This document shows, one piece after another, positions 32,686-42,150 of a DNA stretch of 64,000 nt; position 1 is the stretch's first letter, and each line of letters begins with the position of its first letter. The notes beneath the pieces were generated by a model. The model saw nothing but the letters and a program-made list of their open reading frames with translations. It was not told the origin of the DNA and searched no databases. The stretch lies in NCBI GenBank assembly GCA_964487255.1, contig CAZAQV010000015.1, positions 62,001 through 126,000 on the forward strand. The letters are read 5' to 3'. This stretch comes from CAZAQV01 sp964487255 (GTDB lineage: Bacteria > Myxococcota_A > Polyangia > Polyangiales > CAZAQV01). A program made the position numbers and the translations under genes.

Positions 32686-33756
32686 ATGCGAAAATACATC
32701 AAGAAGATGAGCATGGCCCTGGCCCTTCCTGCCTTGGTGGCGCTACCCGCCCTTGTTCCGACAGGCTGTGACCGTGATGACGACAATCTCGTGACCGCGA
32801 AGAGCGCCGAGGTGACTGACGAGATCGAAGACGTCAAAGACAACCCTGAACGCTACTTCGGTAAGACCGTCAAGCTGGTCGGCGAGGTCGATGACGTGTA
32901 TGGCCAGCGCGCGTTTGAACTCGAAGGTCTCGACTTGGTCTTTGAAGACGAAGTGCTCGTTCTTACGAAGTCGCCGATCGTACTTGGCAACCAGGCGTTA
33001 AAGGATGACGAGCTCGTGCGCGTGCATGGCACGGTGAAGAAGTATTCTGCGGTCGAGCTCGAAAAAGAACTCGGCTGGAAGCTCGAAGAGGAGGTCGAAG
33101 GCGTTTGGGAGGGTAAGCCTGTGATCGTGGCGACCGCCATAGACGCTGTGCGCGAGTATGCACGATGGTCTGAAGAGAGTGCGCAGAAGGGCGAGGTGAT
33201 AGGCTTCTACGCTTTTTACACGGCCCCCGTGCAGGAGCGGTCGACGCTTCAAGACATGTCGGTGACGTTCGAAGATACGCGCGTCAACCAGATCAGCAAC
33301 GGCAAGCTCTGGGTAGGGTGGTCCCATCCAGGTGTGATGATTGTTCCCGCCGGGGGACTTTCGGTCGAAGGGATCGAACCTGGTGACCTCGTCGATATCC
33401 AGGGCAAGTTTGTCTCGGCGACCTCTGCGCAGCAGGTTGAGGGCATTGACCGCCTCGCGCGGGCCGAGAAGCTGGCGCTTGAGCAGGACGGTGTTTACGT
33501 CGAGGCGGCAAGCATCACGAAAGCGAAGCAGGAGCGTGCTGCAGAGCTAACTACCGGCGCAACCGAGCAGGCGGACGGCGTGAAAACGTCTGAAGGTGAG
33601 TCCGCAGCGACAAACAAAGCCGGATCTGCGAATACAAAGCAAGAGCAGACGAAAGGCACCTCCAAAGCGCGTGGCCAGGCCAACGAGGCCGATGATCAAC
33701 CGCAGCGTTTGGAGCAGGGGCCAAACAAGAAAAACGACCCCTCAGAACAAGGATAA
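32686..33756 (+). CDS. Lipoprotein with OB-like domain, paralogue 2 of 3
   Basis: 356 aa. Signal with lipobox VPTGC, then the shared domain: NPERYFGKTVKLVGEVDDV, QRAFELEGLDLVFEDEVLV and LVRVHGTVKKYSAVELEKEL, followed by a second module (LWVGWSHPGVMIVPAGG, LVDIQGKFVSA). The C-terminal 70 residues are a disordered, Lys/Glu/Gln/Thr-rich tail absent from the paralogues. It is the longest member and appears to contain two related beta modules. The start at 32686 is fixed by the signal sequence; M8 (32707) is an alternative. Preceded by a sigma-54-like element at leaderless spacing. Confidence 0.8.
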   Translation: MRKYIKKMSMALALPALVALPALVPTGCDRDDDNLVTAKSAEVTDEIEDVKDNPERYFGKTVKLVGEVDDVYGQRAFELEGLDLVFEDEVLVLTKSPIVLGNQALKDDELVRVHGTVKKYSAVELEKELGWKLEEEVEGVWEGKPVIVATAIDAVREYARWSEESAQKGEVIGFYAFYTAPVQERSTLQDMSVTFEDTRVNQISNGKLWVGWSHPGVMIVPAGGLSVEGIEPGDLVDIQGKFVSATSAQQVEGIDRLARAEKLALEQDGVYVEAASITKAKQERAAELTTGATEQADGVKTSEGESAATNKAGSANTKQEQTKGTSKARGQANEADDQPQRLEQGPNKKNDPSEQG

Positions 33757-33760
33757 CGCC

Positions 33761-33784
33761 GCGCAGCCGGCTAACCGGATGCGC
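33761..33784. terminator. Hairpin between convergent genes, stop codon in loop
   Basis: GCGCA-g-CCGG and CCGG-a-TGCGC pair around a CTAA loop that carries the stop codon of the minus-strand permease gene. It lies 5 bp after the lipoprotein stop. No U-tract. Same design as the hairpin at 20208-20229. Confidence 0.45.
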
Positions 33785-34634
33785 CGATCATGACCGCCCC
33801 CGTCACCATGATGGCGGCGGCGGTCATGCGGCGTTGCCAACCCCGCTCCGCAAACGCCATCGCCCCGATCAAAATTGCGATCAGAGCGGCAAGTCTTTTC
33901 AGAGCGATAACCATTGAAGCGGATGCTTCCTGCATTGCGATCATTTGAAAAACGATCATCGCGGCACCAAAGAGTGTCGGTGCGATGAGCACCTGCCACC
34001 CGCGGATCGCCGCCCGCGCCTGAGCTGCACCCGCGCGCCACAATAGTGGCAGCATGATGAGCGCGATGCTGCAATGGATAACCACGGCGTAGGTGATCGC
34101 TGAACTCGCGCGCACTCCGCCTCGGTCTGCCGAAGCGGCTACGCCCCACGCAAGCGTAGCGAGCATCATCTTACGTGCGGCACGGTCATCAGCCAGTCGC
34201 TTCAATGGTGACCACCAAGCCTCTTTACCGCGTGCTGCGTGAAGCAAAAACGCACCGACAACGATGGCCAGCACGCCCACGATCGCAAGCGTGGGTGGAA
34301 CGTCGCCGTAGAGAATCGCCTCGACCACCAGCGCAAATGCCGGAGAGAGGACCGAAAGCGGCATCACGATCGAAAGTTCGCCTTCTTGAACCGCAGAAAA
34401 GAACGCGGGTAGAGCGAAGAAGTTGGCGAGTGCACTGATGGCGACGTACAGCGCCATCTCGGGAACAGGTGTGATGGCCTCGCCACGAAGCAAGGCATAG
34501 AGGAGAAAACAAGGCACGCTGCCGGCTACATAAGTCCAGGCCACCCATAGGGCGTCGACCTCACGTGCACGCTTCGCCGTGGCAGAGTGAAGGGCAAAGC
34601 AAACCGCAGAGCCAAGAGCGAGCACGAACCACAT
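33771..34634 (-). CDS. EamA-type (DMT superfamily) permease
   Basis: 287 aa, ten predicted membrane helices in two EamA-like halves (about 1-135 and 150-287). Family features include FALHSATAKRAREVDALWVAWTYV at the start of the first half and MPLSVLSPAFALVVEAILYGDVP, the typical end of repeat 1. It is likely an inner-membrane exporter of a small metabolite. The gene stands alone between two plus-strand genes, with its stop codon in the loop of a shared hairpin. Confidence 0.88.
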   Translation of the reverse strand: MWFVLALGSAVCFALHSATAKRAREVDALWVAWTYVAGSVPCFLLYALLRGEAITPVPEMALYVAISALANFFALPAFFSAVQEGELSIVMPLSVLSPAFALVVEAILYGDVPPTLAIVGVLAIVVGAFLLHAARGKEAWWSPLKRLADDRAARKMMLATLAWGVAASADRGGVRASSAITYAVVIHCSIALIMLPLLWRAGAAQARAAIRGWQVLIAPTLFGAAMIVFQMIAMQEASASMVIALKRLAALIAILIGAMAFAERGWQRRMTAAAIMVTGAVMIGASG

Positions 34635-34709
34635 GAGCGTCTAGCCTGCCAGAACGAACCCAGATGGCTAGACAAACGTGCGTAGGGCAGTAGGTTCTAC
34701 CAGGCTTTC

Positions 34710-35984
34710 ATGTCCCTGCCGCAAAGAGCACAAAGCGATGCGCCACACCACGACACGGGGATCGTTTCAACGGTGAGCGAGGCGCGACCGTCCGTTGCGC
34801 GTTCGCTCCTTATTTCAGTTTTGATCGCGGCCCTTGCGGCGCTTGCACTGTACGTGATTTTCAATACGGAGCCTAAGTCCGAACGCGGAGGCGCGGTCAA
34901 GAACTCCGCGATGCCCGTCGAGGTCGTCGCACCCGAGTTTGGTCGCTTTCGTCCACGCATCGTTTCAACCGGAACAGTGCAAGCTGCGCAAGACATTCGG
35001 TTGAGTTCCGAAGTGTCAGGTCGGGTGACGAAGGTGAGTCCGGATTTCGTACCCGGTGGCTTCGTCAAGGAAGGACAGCCACTCGTCAGTATCCAAAAGG
35101 CGGACTACTTGAATGCGCTCGCACAACGCAAGAGTGAGCTGCAAAATGCACTCGCCGAGTTTGAACTTGAACGCGGCCGCCGGGAGGTGGCGCTCGCTGA
35201 GTACAAACGACTCGGTGAAGAGAAGGTCGATATGTCTGACCCGCTCGCGCTACGCCAGCCGCAGCTCAAGGCCGCGCATCAGCGAGTCGAGGCCGCGCGC
35301 ATGTCGGTCAAGAATGCCGAACTCGATGTTCGTCGCACCGAAGTTCGCGCGCCCTTCGATGCCCTGGTGCTGGAGCGCGACGCCAATATCGGCTCGCAGG
35401 TTGGTTCCGGCACGCCGCTCGCACGACTGGTTGGCATCGACCACTACTGGGTGATTGTGTCTGTGCCACTGGCGACGCTACGTTGGCTCGATATTCCCAA
35501 GGGTGGTCGCCGGGGCACCAAGGCGCGGGTTCGCAACGCATCCGCGTGGTCTGACCAAGAGTACCGGGAAGGACACATTGAACGACTGATCGGTGCCGTG
35601 GAAGCCGACTCGCGTATGGCGCGTGTGGTGGTGACCATCGACGACCCGCTTGCTCGTGAGCTTTCCGGAGACCCGCCGAAGCTCATTGTTGGGGAGTACC
35701 TCGAGGTGGAATTGGTCGGCGAAGAGCTGCCCGAAATGGCGAGACTACCCCGAGAATACATTCGTGCCGGGGACACCGTTTGGGTGATGAAGGACGGCAG
35801 GCTCAACATTCGCGAAGTCAAAGTCGCGACGCGCGATGTCGAATACGGCTACGTGCGTGAGGGCCTTGAGCCCGGAGAGAAGGTTGTCTCCTCGAACCTC
35901 GCCACGGTGCGCGAAGGCGTGCAGCTGCGCCTTCAAGCGGAGAGCGCAGCGCCATCGCAACCTGCAGAAGGCGCGACTCCGTGA
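34710..35984 (+). CDS. RND efflux periplasmic adaptor (membrane fusion protein)
   Basis: 424 aa. One N-terminal membrane anchor (about 31-53), then the lipoyl/barrel-sandwich half (GTVQAAQDIRLSSEVSGRV), an alpha-helical hairpin (about 125-205), the second lipoyl half (VRAPFDALVLERDANIGSQV), a beta-barrel domain and the membrane-proximal domain (VWVMKDGRLNIREVKVATRD). It links the RND pump to an outer-membrane channel, which is not encoded here. The stop overlaps the pump start by 4 bp (GTGA), so both are produced together. Confidence 0.93.
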   Translation: MSLPQRAQSDAPHHDTGIVSTVSEARPSVARSLLISVLIAALAALALYVIFNTEPKSERGGAVKNSAMPVEVVAPEFGRFRPRIVSTGTVQAAQDIRLSSEVSGRVTKVSPDFVPGGFVKEGQPLVSIQKADYLNALAQRKSELQNALAEFELERGRREVALAEYKRLGEEKVDMSDPLALRQPQLKAAHQRVEAARMSVKNAELDVRRTEVRAPFDALVLERDANIGSQVGSGTPLARLVGIDHYWVIVSVPLATLRWLDIPKGGRRGTKARVRNASAWSDQEYREGHIERLIGAVEADSRMARVVVTIDDPLARELSGDPPKLIVGEYLEVELVGEELPEMARLPREYIRAGDTVWVMKDGRLNIREVKVATRDVEYGYVREGLEPGEKVVSSNLATVREGVQLRLQAESAAPSQPAEGATP

Positions 35985-38900
35985 GTAGCGCTCCAGGCGA
36001 GGGGGATGCTCCGTCTGGGCCCATTGCGTGGATGGCGCGCAACCACATCGCGGCAAACTTGGCGATGATGCTGCTGTTTGTGGCAGGCGCCTGGAGTGCA
36101 AGCGCGATTCAAAAAGAGGTCGAACCGGACTTCATCCTCGACTTCGTCGATGTCTCGGTGGTGTACCCTGGCGCTGCACCGAGCGAGGTAGAAAAAGGTA
36201 TCTTGCTGCCGATCGAAGAAGCCGTGCGCGGCATTCAAGGCATCAAGGAAATCACCTCCAGCGCACGAGAAGGTTCCGGCTCGGTTGAGGTCGAGTTGGT
36301 TGCGGGAGCGGACCGTATGCGCGTCTTTCAAGACGTCGACCAGGCGGTGACGCGTATTCCCACATTTCCCGAGGATATTGAGGAGCCCGAGGTTCGGCTT
36401 CGCACGCGTCAAAGGCAGGTCGTGCGCCTCGCCCTCTACGGCGACGTCGACATTTGGGGCTTGCGGCAGTTGGCGGAGCGTCTACGCGACCGTCTGCTCA
36501 ACCATCCTGAAATCACCCAAATCGAAATCGGACGTGCACCCGCGTATGTTACGCATGTTGAAGTTCCCCTTCACCGTCTTCGTGAGTTTGGGCTCACACT
36601 GGGTGAAGTTGCCGAAGCGATTCGCACCTCGAGTCAGGATGTGGCTGCTGGTGTGCTCGAAACTGACGCGGGAGAGATCTTGCTCCGATTGAGCGAGCGC
36701 AAGCAATATGCCGAGGAACTGCGCGGCATTCCGATCGTGACGACCCCGAGCGGAGCCGCGGTGACGCTCGGCGAGCTGGCGAACGTGACAGACGGGTTTG
36801 AGGAGACCGGATACCATTCTCGTTTCAACCAGCAGCACGCCGTGCAAATCGAGGTTTACCGCGTGGGTAAGCAGTCACCACTCGATATCTCCGAGGCCGT
36901 GGACGAGATCGTGGCTGACTTTGCGCTACCGGAGGGTGTGTCGATTTTCAAAGGGCAAAGCAGCGCCGAAGACTACCGAGAACGACTCTCGCTGCTGGTC
37001 GAAAATGGCCTGTTGGCCATCGTGATCGTGCTCGGCATTTTAGCTCTTTTTCTTGAGTTGCGCTTGGCCTTCTGGGTGATGGTTGGCATGGCGGTTTCCT
37101 TCATCGGCGCCTTTGTCTTTCTGCCGCTCGTGGGAGTCAGCATCAACATGATCTCGATGTTCGGCTTCTTGGTTGTGCTCGGTGTGGTCGTCGACGATGC
37201 GATCGTTGTCGGGGAGAATGTGTACGAGCACCGCGAGCGCGGAGCAGACCCGCTGCGCGCAGCAATCGAGGGCACGCGGGAGATTGCGGGGCCGGTGATC
37301 GTCGCCATTCTGACGTCCGTCGTGACCTTCGTGCCGCTATTGGCGATGCCGGGGCAAACAGGGAAGTACTGGTGGCCGATGCCGGCGGTGGTCGTGACCG
37401 TTCTTCTCGTCTCTCTGGCAGAGGCGCTCTTCATTCTGCCCGCGCACCTTGCGCACCTCAAGAACCCGCCCCAGCCAAAAAGGGGCTGGTTCGCACTGAA
37501 GCAACGTGCGTTTGCAGACCGCTTCAACGCATGGGTGCGTGACCATTATGCCCCGCTGCTGAATCGCTGCTTGCGTTATCGTTACGTCACACTGACGGCG
37601 GCGGTGGCGCTATTGCTCGTGATCGCCGGTTTTGGCTACAGCGGACACATGGGCATGGTGCTCATGCCCGAAGTCGCCGCGCACGAGATCGAAGCTGGCG
37701 TACGTTTGCCGGTGGGCGCGACGCCTGAACAGGCGGCCGAAATTGCAGATCGTGTAACAGCAGCAACACGACGCATGTTCGACGAGCACGGTTTGCAAGC
37801 CGTCGCCGATGGCATCAAGACCAACGTCCGCGGCGGAAGCTTTGTCGACGTCGAGATTGTGATGAAGCCGCCCGATCAGCGGGAGATGACCGCCAATCAG
37901 GTCATCAAACTATGGCGAGACGAGATTGGCGACATTCCAGGCGTCTCACAGATCAGCTTCGAAGCCGAACGCGGACCGGGTGGTCACCGCCAAGACATCA
38001 GCCTCGACTTGAGTCACTCCGACATTGAAGTACTCGCCCAGGTGACCGCAAGGGCCGTCGCGTCGATCGAGCAGCTCGAAGAGACGCGCGACGTTAACGA
38101 CAACTACGACAAAGGCAAAGCACAGTTCAACGTTCGCGTGCGCTCCGAGGGGCAAGCCCTGGGCTTGACACCGAACGAGATCGGACAACAACTTCGCGAC
38201 GCATTCTACGGTGCGTTGGCGATGCGACAGCTACGAGGCACCAATGAGGTGGAGGTTCGCGTCAAACTGCCCGAGGCCGAGCGGCAGGACATTCGATACT
38301 TCGATGACTTTATCGTGCGCTTGCCAGGTGGTGGCGAGGTGCCGCTCAAGGAAGTCGCGCAAGTGGAGCGCACAGAGGCCTTCAAGTCGATCACCCGTCG
38401 GGATGGCCGACGCGTCGTCAACGTCAGCACCGACGTCGAACCCAAGAGTGCCGTCTCACGTGTACTCGAGCGACTTGAGCGCATTGAGCTACCAGCGCTG
38501 CGCGAAGACTATCCGGATCTCACGTGGAGCTTTCGCGGCGGGCAAGCCGAGATGCGTGAGTCCACCCAGTCGCTATGGCTTGGGTTTGGGCTCGCCATCG
38601 CGGTCATTTTCGGGCTTCTGGCCGTGTCCTTTCGCAACTACGTGCATCCGCTTGTGGTGATGGGCGCGATCCCCTTCGGGATTGTTGGCGCGATCATTGG
38701 TCACCTGCTCCTCGGCTACGATCTGTCGCTAGTCAGCGTGATGGGGCTCGTCGCCCTCTCGGGTGTGGTCGTCAATGATGCCCTGATCATGGTCGATTAT
38801 GCGAACCGGAAGGCAAAGGACACTTCGCGTTTCGAGGCGATCCTACAAGCGGGCGTACGTCGCTTTCGACCCATCATCTTAACGACGCTCACCACCTTTG

Positions 38901-39079
38901 CGGGCCTGACGCCGATTATTCTCGAGCGTTCGCAACAGGCCCGCCATCTGATTCCGATGGCGATTTCACTCGGCTTCGGCATCATCTTCGCGACAGCCAT
39001 CATTCTCATCGTCGTGCCGTGTCTTTACCTCGTCGCGGAGGACGCGCGTGAGAAACTACGCACCCTCCGGGAGATCTAG
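35981..39079 (+). CDS. RND-family multidrug efflux permease
   Basis: 1032-aa inner-membrane transporter of the AcrB/HAE-1 type, twelve predicted helices with two large periplasmic loops. The N-terminus includes ARNHIAANLAMMLLFVAG and EVEPDFILDFVDVSVVYPGA. Helix 4 carries GVVVDDAIVVGENVYEH, with the proton-relay Asp pair; helix 10-11 has LSGVVVNDALIMVDYANR. It probably exports lipophilic compounds by proton antiport together with the adaptor upstream. GTG start. The stop TAG shares its bases with the convergent ROK gene's stop (CTAG at 39076-39079). Confidence 0.95.
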   Translation: MSSAPGEGDAPSGPIAWMARNHIAANLAMMLLFVAGAWSASAIQKEVEPDFILDFVDVSVVYPGAAPSEVEKGILLPIEEAVRGIQGIKEITSSAREGSGSVEVELVAGADRMRVFQDVDQAVTRIPTFPEDIEEPEVRLRTRQRQVVRLALYGDVDIWGLRQLAERLRDRLLNHPEITQIEIGRAPAYVTHVEVPLHRLREFGLTLGEVAEAIRTSSQDVAAGVLETDAGEILLRLSERKQYAEELRGIPIVTTPSGAAVTLGELANVTDGFEETGYHSRFNQQHAVQIEVYRVGKQSPLDISEAVDEIVADFALPEGVSIFKGQSSAEDYRERLSLLVENGLLAIVIVLGILALFLELRLAFWVMVGMAVSFIGAFVFLPLVGVSINMISMFGFLVVLGVVVDDAIVVGENVYEHRERGADPLRAAIEGTREIAGPVIVAILTSVVTFVPLLAMPGQTGKYWWPMPAVVVTVLLVSLAEALFILPAHLAHLKNPPQPKRGWFALKQRAFADRFNAWVRDHYAPLLNRCLRYRYVTLTAAVALLLVIAGFGYSGHMGMVLMPEVAAHEIEAGVRLPVGATPEQAAEIADRVTAATRRMFDEHGLQAVADGIKTNVRGGSFVDVEIVMKPPDQREMTANQVIKLWRDEIGDIPGVSQISFEAERGPGGHRQDISLDLSHSDIEVLAQVTARAVASIEQLEETRDVNDNYDKGKAQFNVRVRSEGQALGLTPNEIGQQLRDAFYGALAMRQLRGTNEVEVRVKLPEAERQDIRYFDDFIVRLPGGGEVPLKEVAQVERTEAFKSITRRDGRRVVNVSTDVEPKSAVSRVLERLERIELPALREDYPDLTWSFRGGQAEMRESTQSLWLGFGLAIAVIFGLLAVSFRNYVHPLVVMGAIPFGIVGAIIGHLLLGYDLSLVSVMGLVALSGVVVNDALIMVDYANRKAKDTSRFEAILQAGVRRFRPIILTTLTTFAGLTPIILERSQQARHLIPMAISLGFGIIFATAIILIVVPCLYLVAEDAREKLRTLREI

Positions 39080-40008
39080 GTCTTGTCTGCGCTAGCTCCG
39101 AGGACGCGTCGGGCGAGTTCGAGCGCGCCGGTGATGCCGGCGTGGTCGCCCAGGGCAGGCGGGACGATAAAATCGGCCAAAAGGTGCGTCGGGTGACTTG
39201 GCGACAGGTAGTGGGCCAGGCGCTTTCGGGTTTGCTGCCGAAGCGCTGCTAAAAGGCCGGGCGTCTTCATCACACCGCCACCAAATATGATGCGGTCGGG
39301 CATGTGCATCAGTGTGATCACCGCTGCCAATTGTCCAAGGTAGAAAGCCTCGAGCGCGAGTGCGTTGCTCGCGCTGCTTGAAAGGTCTTGTCCCCACCGT
39401 TTTTCGATTGCCGGGCCGCTGGCTAGCCCCTCGAGGCAATCGACATGGAACGGACAGCTGCCCAAGAAGACGTCATCGGAAGCGTTTCGACGCACCGGGA
39501 TGTGCCCCATTTCATAGTGGCCGGCGCCACGTAAGGCGACGCCATCCTGCAATATACCCCCGCCGATCCCCGTGCCGACGGTGACGTAGGCGAGCGTGCG
39601 GCAGCCCTGTCCTGCTCCTTGGAGGTACTCGCCGAGCGCAGCTCCGTTGACATCGGTATCGAGTTGCACCGGAACATTGAGTTCGGAGAAAGCCTCGAGA
39701 AAACTCGCGCCGGACCATCCGGGTTTCGGCGTGTTGAGAAAGCGACCATGAGCCTCAGATTGTGGGTTGAGCTCGATCGGACCAAAGCTTGCGATCCCCA
39801 TCGCGCCGATGGGCCCAGATCGCTCCGCTGCAGCGTCGAAAAAGGCTCGCATCTCTGCGAATGTTGCGTCGGCGTCGGTGGTCGGAACGAGTGCCTGCTC
39901 AAGGATCTCCCCGGACTGCGTCGCAAGGGCGCACACGCATTTTGTTCCACCCGCTTCAATCGCAGCAATCCGTGGCTCAGTCGCGCTGCTCACAGCAGTA
40001 GCTAGCAT
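39076..40008 (-). CDS. ROK-family sugar kinase (fructokinase-like)
   Basis: 310 aa. ATP-binding phosphate-1 motif AIEAGGTKCVCALA at the N-terminus, the ROK signature region YVTVGTGIGGGILQDG, and the zinc-binding segment HYEMGHIPV with CPFHVDCLEGLASGPAIEKRW. This combination matches bacterial fructokinases of the ROK type, which phosphorylate fructose (or mannose/glucose) in the cytoplasm. It begins 4 bp after the exchanger stop, so the two form one transcript, although no functional link is obvious. Confidence 0.9.
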   Translation of the reverse strand: MLATAVSSATEPRIAAIEAGGTKCVCALATQSGEILEQALVPTTDADATFAEMRAFFDAAAERSGPIGAMGIASFGPIELNPQSEAHGRFLNTPKPGWSGASFLEAFSELNVPVQLDTDVNGAALGEYLQGAGQGCRTLAYVTVGTGIGGGILQDGVALRGAGHYEMGHIPVRRNASDDVFLGSCPFHVDCLEGLASGPAIEKRWGQDLSSSASNALALEAFYLGQLAAVITLMHMPDRIIFGGGVMKTPGLLAALRQQTRKRLAHYLSPSHPTHLLADFIVPPALGDHAGITGALELARRVLGASADKT

Positions 40009-40012
40009 CTCG

Positions 40013-41041
40013 CTAGCTGCTTTGCCATAGTGCGGTGACTGAGCCCAAGTAGATGATGATCAGCAGTGCGCTCTCGAAGCCAATGTTGGCGAAGCCGTGT
40101 TTTTCGCGGCGTAGCATTCCGAGCACGAACACGGCGGTCATCAGCATTGCCACCGCGATGAAGAACGTGTGTTGGCCGGTGATCTGGTGGTAGATCGAGC
40201 CCTTCAAAAAGGCGAGATCCGCTCCGACCAAAAAGAGCACGTCGAAGCTGTTTCCTCCGATGATATCGCTCACAGCCAAGGTGGGGGCTTGCTGTCGTGC
40301 GGCAGCGATCGTCGTCACGAGTTCGGGCAGTGACGTGACGGTCGCGGTAAAGAGCGCTCCAACGATGACCGCCGGCAGGCCTGATTCCTCAGCGATCAAA
40401 GGACCGACCTCGGCGACGACCCAGCCGGCAACAGCGACCACGAGCGCGAGCAGCGTAAAGCGAAGCCAGAGAATGCTCGACTCCGGATCGTCCTTACCGC
40501 GCCCCTCTTCTTCAAACACGGTTTCCTTCGTTTTTTTGGGTTCCCAAAGGGGGTACCGCTTTGCACTTTGTGCGAGCCGCATGCCGAAGACGTATGCGAC
40601 GATCAACAGAGGCGTCGCGAAGTGGACCGGCGACTTTTCCATCAATGGTAATTCCGCGACCACAAGCGGCACGGAAAGCATCGCAATCAGAACCGTCGCC
40701 TGTACGATGGCCGCCAGTGAGGCTGATGCATGCTCGAGGTTGGAGCTGCGATAGAACACATCCGCCACAGCCAAAAAGAAGGTTTGCGCTGCGATTCCCC
40801 CTACGGCGTTGCTGATCGCAAGGTCCGTATAACCATTGTAGGCTGTGACGACCGTGGTGATGATTCCCGGCAGGGAGGTAACCGCACCGAGGAAAACCGC
40901 GCCAAACATCGCCTGTCCGAGTCCCGTGACGCGCGAGAGTGCAGCGGCTGCATGCGTGAGCGCTGTCCCGGCGGTTGCGATTACAAGTGCGGCCAGACCG
41001 AGCGTACCAAAAAGGGCGAAGAGTGAAAGTGACGCAAACAC
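40013..41041 (-). CDS. Cation/Ca2+ exchanger (CaCA family, YrbG-like)
   Basis: 342 aa, about ten predicted helices in two inverted repeats. Alpha-repeat motifs are recognisable: FLGAVTSLPGIITTVVTA with SNAVGGIAAQ in the first half, and ALFTATVTSLPELVTTIAAA with SDIIGGNSFDVLFL in the second. The acidic residue of the second (PEL) is kept, while the first has PGI in place of PE, an atypical ion-site change. It is probably a sodium(proton)/calcium or other divalent cation antiporter. Neighbour: a ROK kinase 4 bp downstream. Confidence 0.85.
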   Translation of the reverse strand: MFASLSLFALFGTLGLAALVIATAGTALTHAAAALSRVTGLGQAMFGAVFLGAVTSLPGIITTVVTAYNGYTDLAISNAVGGIAAQTFFLAVADVFYRSSNLEHASASLAAIVQATVLIAMLSVPLVVAELPLMEKSPVHFATPLLIVAYVFGMRLAQSAKRYPLWEPKKTKETVFEEEGRGKDDPESSILWLRFTLLALVVAVAGWVVAEVGPLIAEESGLPAVIVGALFTATVTSLPELVTTIAAARQQAPTLAVSDIIGGNSFDVLFLVGADLAFLKGSIYHQITGQHTFFIAVAMLMTAVFVLGMLRREKHGFANIGFESALLIIIYLGSVTALWQSS

Positions 41042-41087
41042 CTGCCGTGCAACTCTAACGGGTTACTCGGTGCAAAGGCCAATCGAG

Positions 41088-42008
41088 CTAAGAATCACCG
41101 TCTCCATCGTGAAACTCCAGGTGTACAAAGTCAGGGAGCACGAAGATGTCCCCGATTGTGCTGGCGAGGTCAAAGGCCACACTTGTCTCTTCTCGGTTGA
41201 TGTTGGCGACGACTCGCCTTTTGGGGTCCTTCCAGTAACGCACGCGAAAGGGCATGTCATTGTTCTTGCTGTGGGCTGAGCCGCTGATGTCCACGACTTT
41301 TGAAACGCTTCCCTTGACGGTACCTGACAGGTTTCGCAGCGCGAACTTGTTGCCGATGACATCGGGGTAAGTGTGCTGTCCGTTGATTTCCTTGAGCGTG
41401 AGTACGATGCCAGGCTCTTTCGGATCACGGCGTAGCGAAACGTTGCCGGAAAGATCGCGCGCACGGAACTTGAACTTGTCCATATGTACGAGAAACTTCG
41501 TGTCGCTGACTTCGATATTCTTGAAACGGACGCCGAGGGATTTGCTGTCCGAACCGTTGCCCGACCGATCGTCTTCGGATTTAGCATCAAACGTTTCTTC
41601 CAAGGTTGTGCGACCCGAGGAGCCCGTCTGCAAACGCACGACGCCCGAGCGCACCGATGCCTGGGGCACGATCAGCCAACCTTTGTCGATCGAAGCCGAA
41701 GAGAGTGTGATGTTTACGCCATTAAGGTCGAGCACTGGTTGTTTTCGTTTTGGTGGAAAGAACTGAACGTTGCCTGCCCGAAATCTCAGGCCCTCAACAT
41801 GCTCAAGGTTTTCAGTGCGGAGCGTGCCGGGGATCTTGCTCGAGACGTAGTTGTCAAGTTGAGACGCGAGAAAGTCGTTGCCTGGACCCGTGTAGACGAC
41901 AAAGGCCAAGGCAGCACTGAGCAAAACGACGAGCGAGATGATGACGAGCAGTGGCCAACGTACGATGTGCCACAAATTGGAAAGTCTATTCTTGGTCCCC
42001 CTATTCAT
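41088..42008 (-). CDS. AsmA/TamB-like N-terminal domain protein
   Basis: 306 aa. One membrane helix near the N-terminus (about 18-40, LLVIISLVVLLSAALAFVV) and then a periplasmic beta-rich region: FLASQLDNYVSSKIPGTLRT, HVEGLRFRAGNVQFFPPKRK and FKNIEVSDTKFLVHMDKFKF. This is the pattern of the first part of AsmA-like/TamB proteins, which are lipid-transfer bridges; here only a short version exists, without the long beta-taco region. It follows the 35-codon gene by 21 bp and shares its sigma-54 promoter. Confidence 0.7.
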   Translation of the reverse strand: MNRGTKNRLSNLWHIVRWPLLVIISLVVLLSAALAFVVYTGPGNDFLASQLDNYVSSKIPGTLRTENLEHVEGLRFRAGNVQFFPPKRKQPVLDLNGVNITLSSASIDKGWLIVPQASVRSGVVRLQTGSSGRTTLEETFDAKSEDDRSGNGSDSKSLGVRFKNIEVSDTKFLVHMDKFKFRARDLSGNVSLRRDPKEPGIVLTLKEINGQHTYPDVIGNKFALRNLSGTVKGSVSKVVDISGSAHSKNNDMPFRVRYWKDPKRRVVANINREETSVAFDLASTIGDIFVLPDFVHLEFHDGDGDS

Positions 42009-42029
42009 CGTTTGCCTTGAACGTGTTGG

Positions 42030-42137
42030 CTAAACAACGAAGTACCCAAGAAGGGCCACCAAGAAGATCAACTCGATAAACAGGCGGTACTCGATTCCGT
42101 CGGTTTCATCTTGGATATTTCCGGTATGGGATGACAT
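42030..42137 (-). CDS. 35-residue membrane peptide
   Basis: A very short ORF with a soluble polar N-terminus (MSSHTGNIQDETDGIEY) and a single hydrophobic helix (LFIELIFLVALLGYFVV) that runs to the C-terminus, so it may be a tail-anchored membrane peptide. No family recognised. Support comes from a perfect sigma-54 element whose -12 C is 15 nt before the ATG, the same geometry as three lipoprotein genes, and from its position 21 bp ahead of the AsmA-like gene. No ribosome binding site is present, which fits a leaderless transcript. Confidence 0.55.
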   Translation of the reverse strand: MSSHTGNIQDETDGIEYRLFIELIFLVALLGYFVV

Positions 42138-42150
42138 AACCGAACTATTG

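Noticed and set aside
34636..34651. Sigma-54-like TGGCAG-N5-ACGC before the EamA permease
   Set aside because: The -12 half is poor (ACGC) and the element lies only 2 nt before the ATG, so transcription would start inside the gene.
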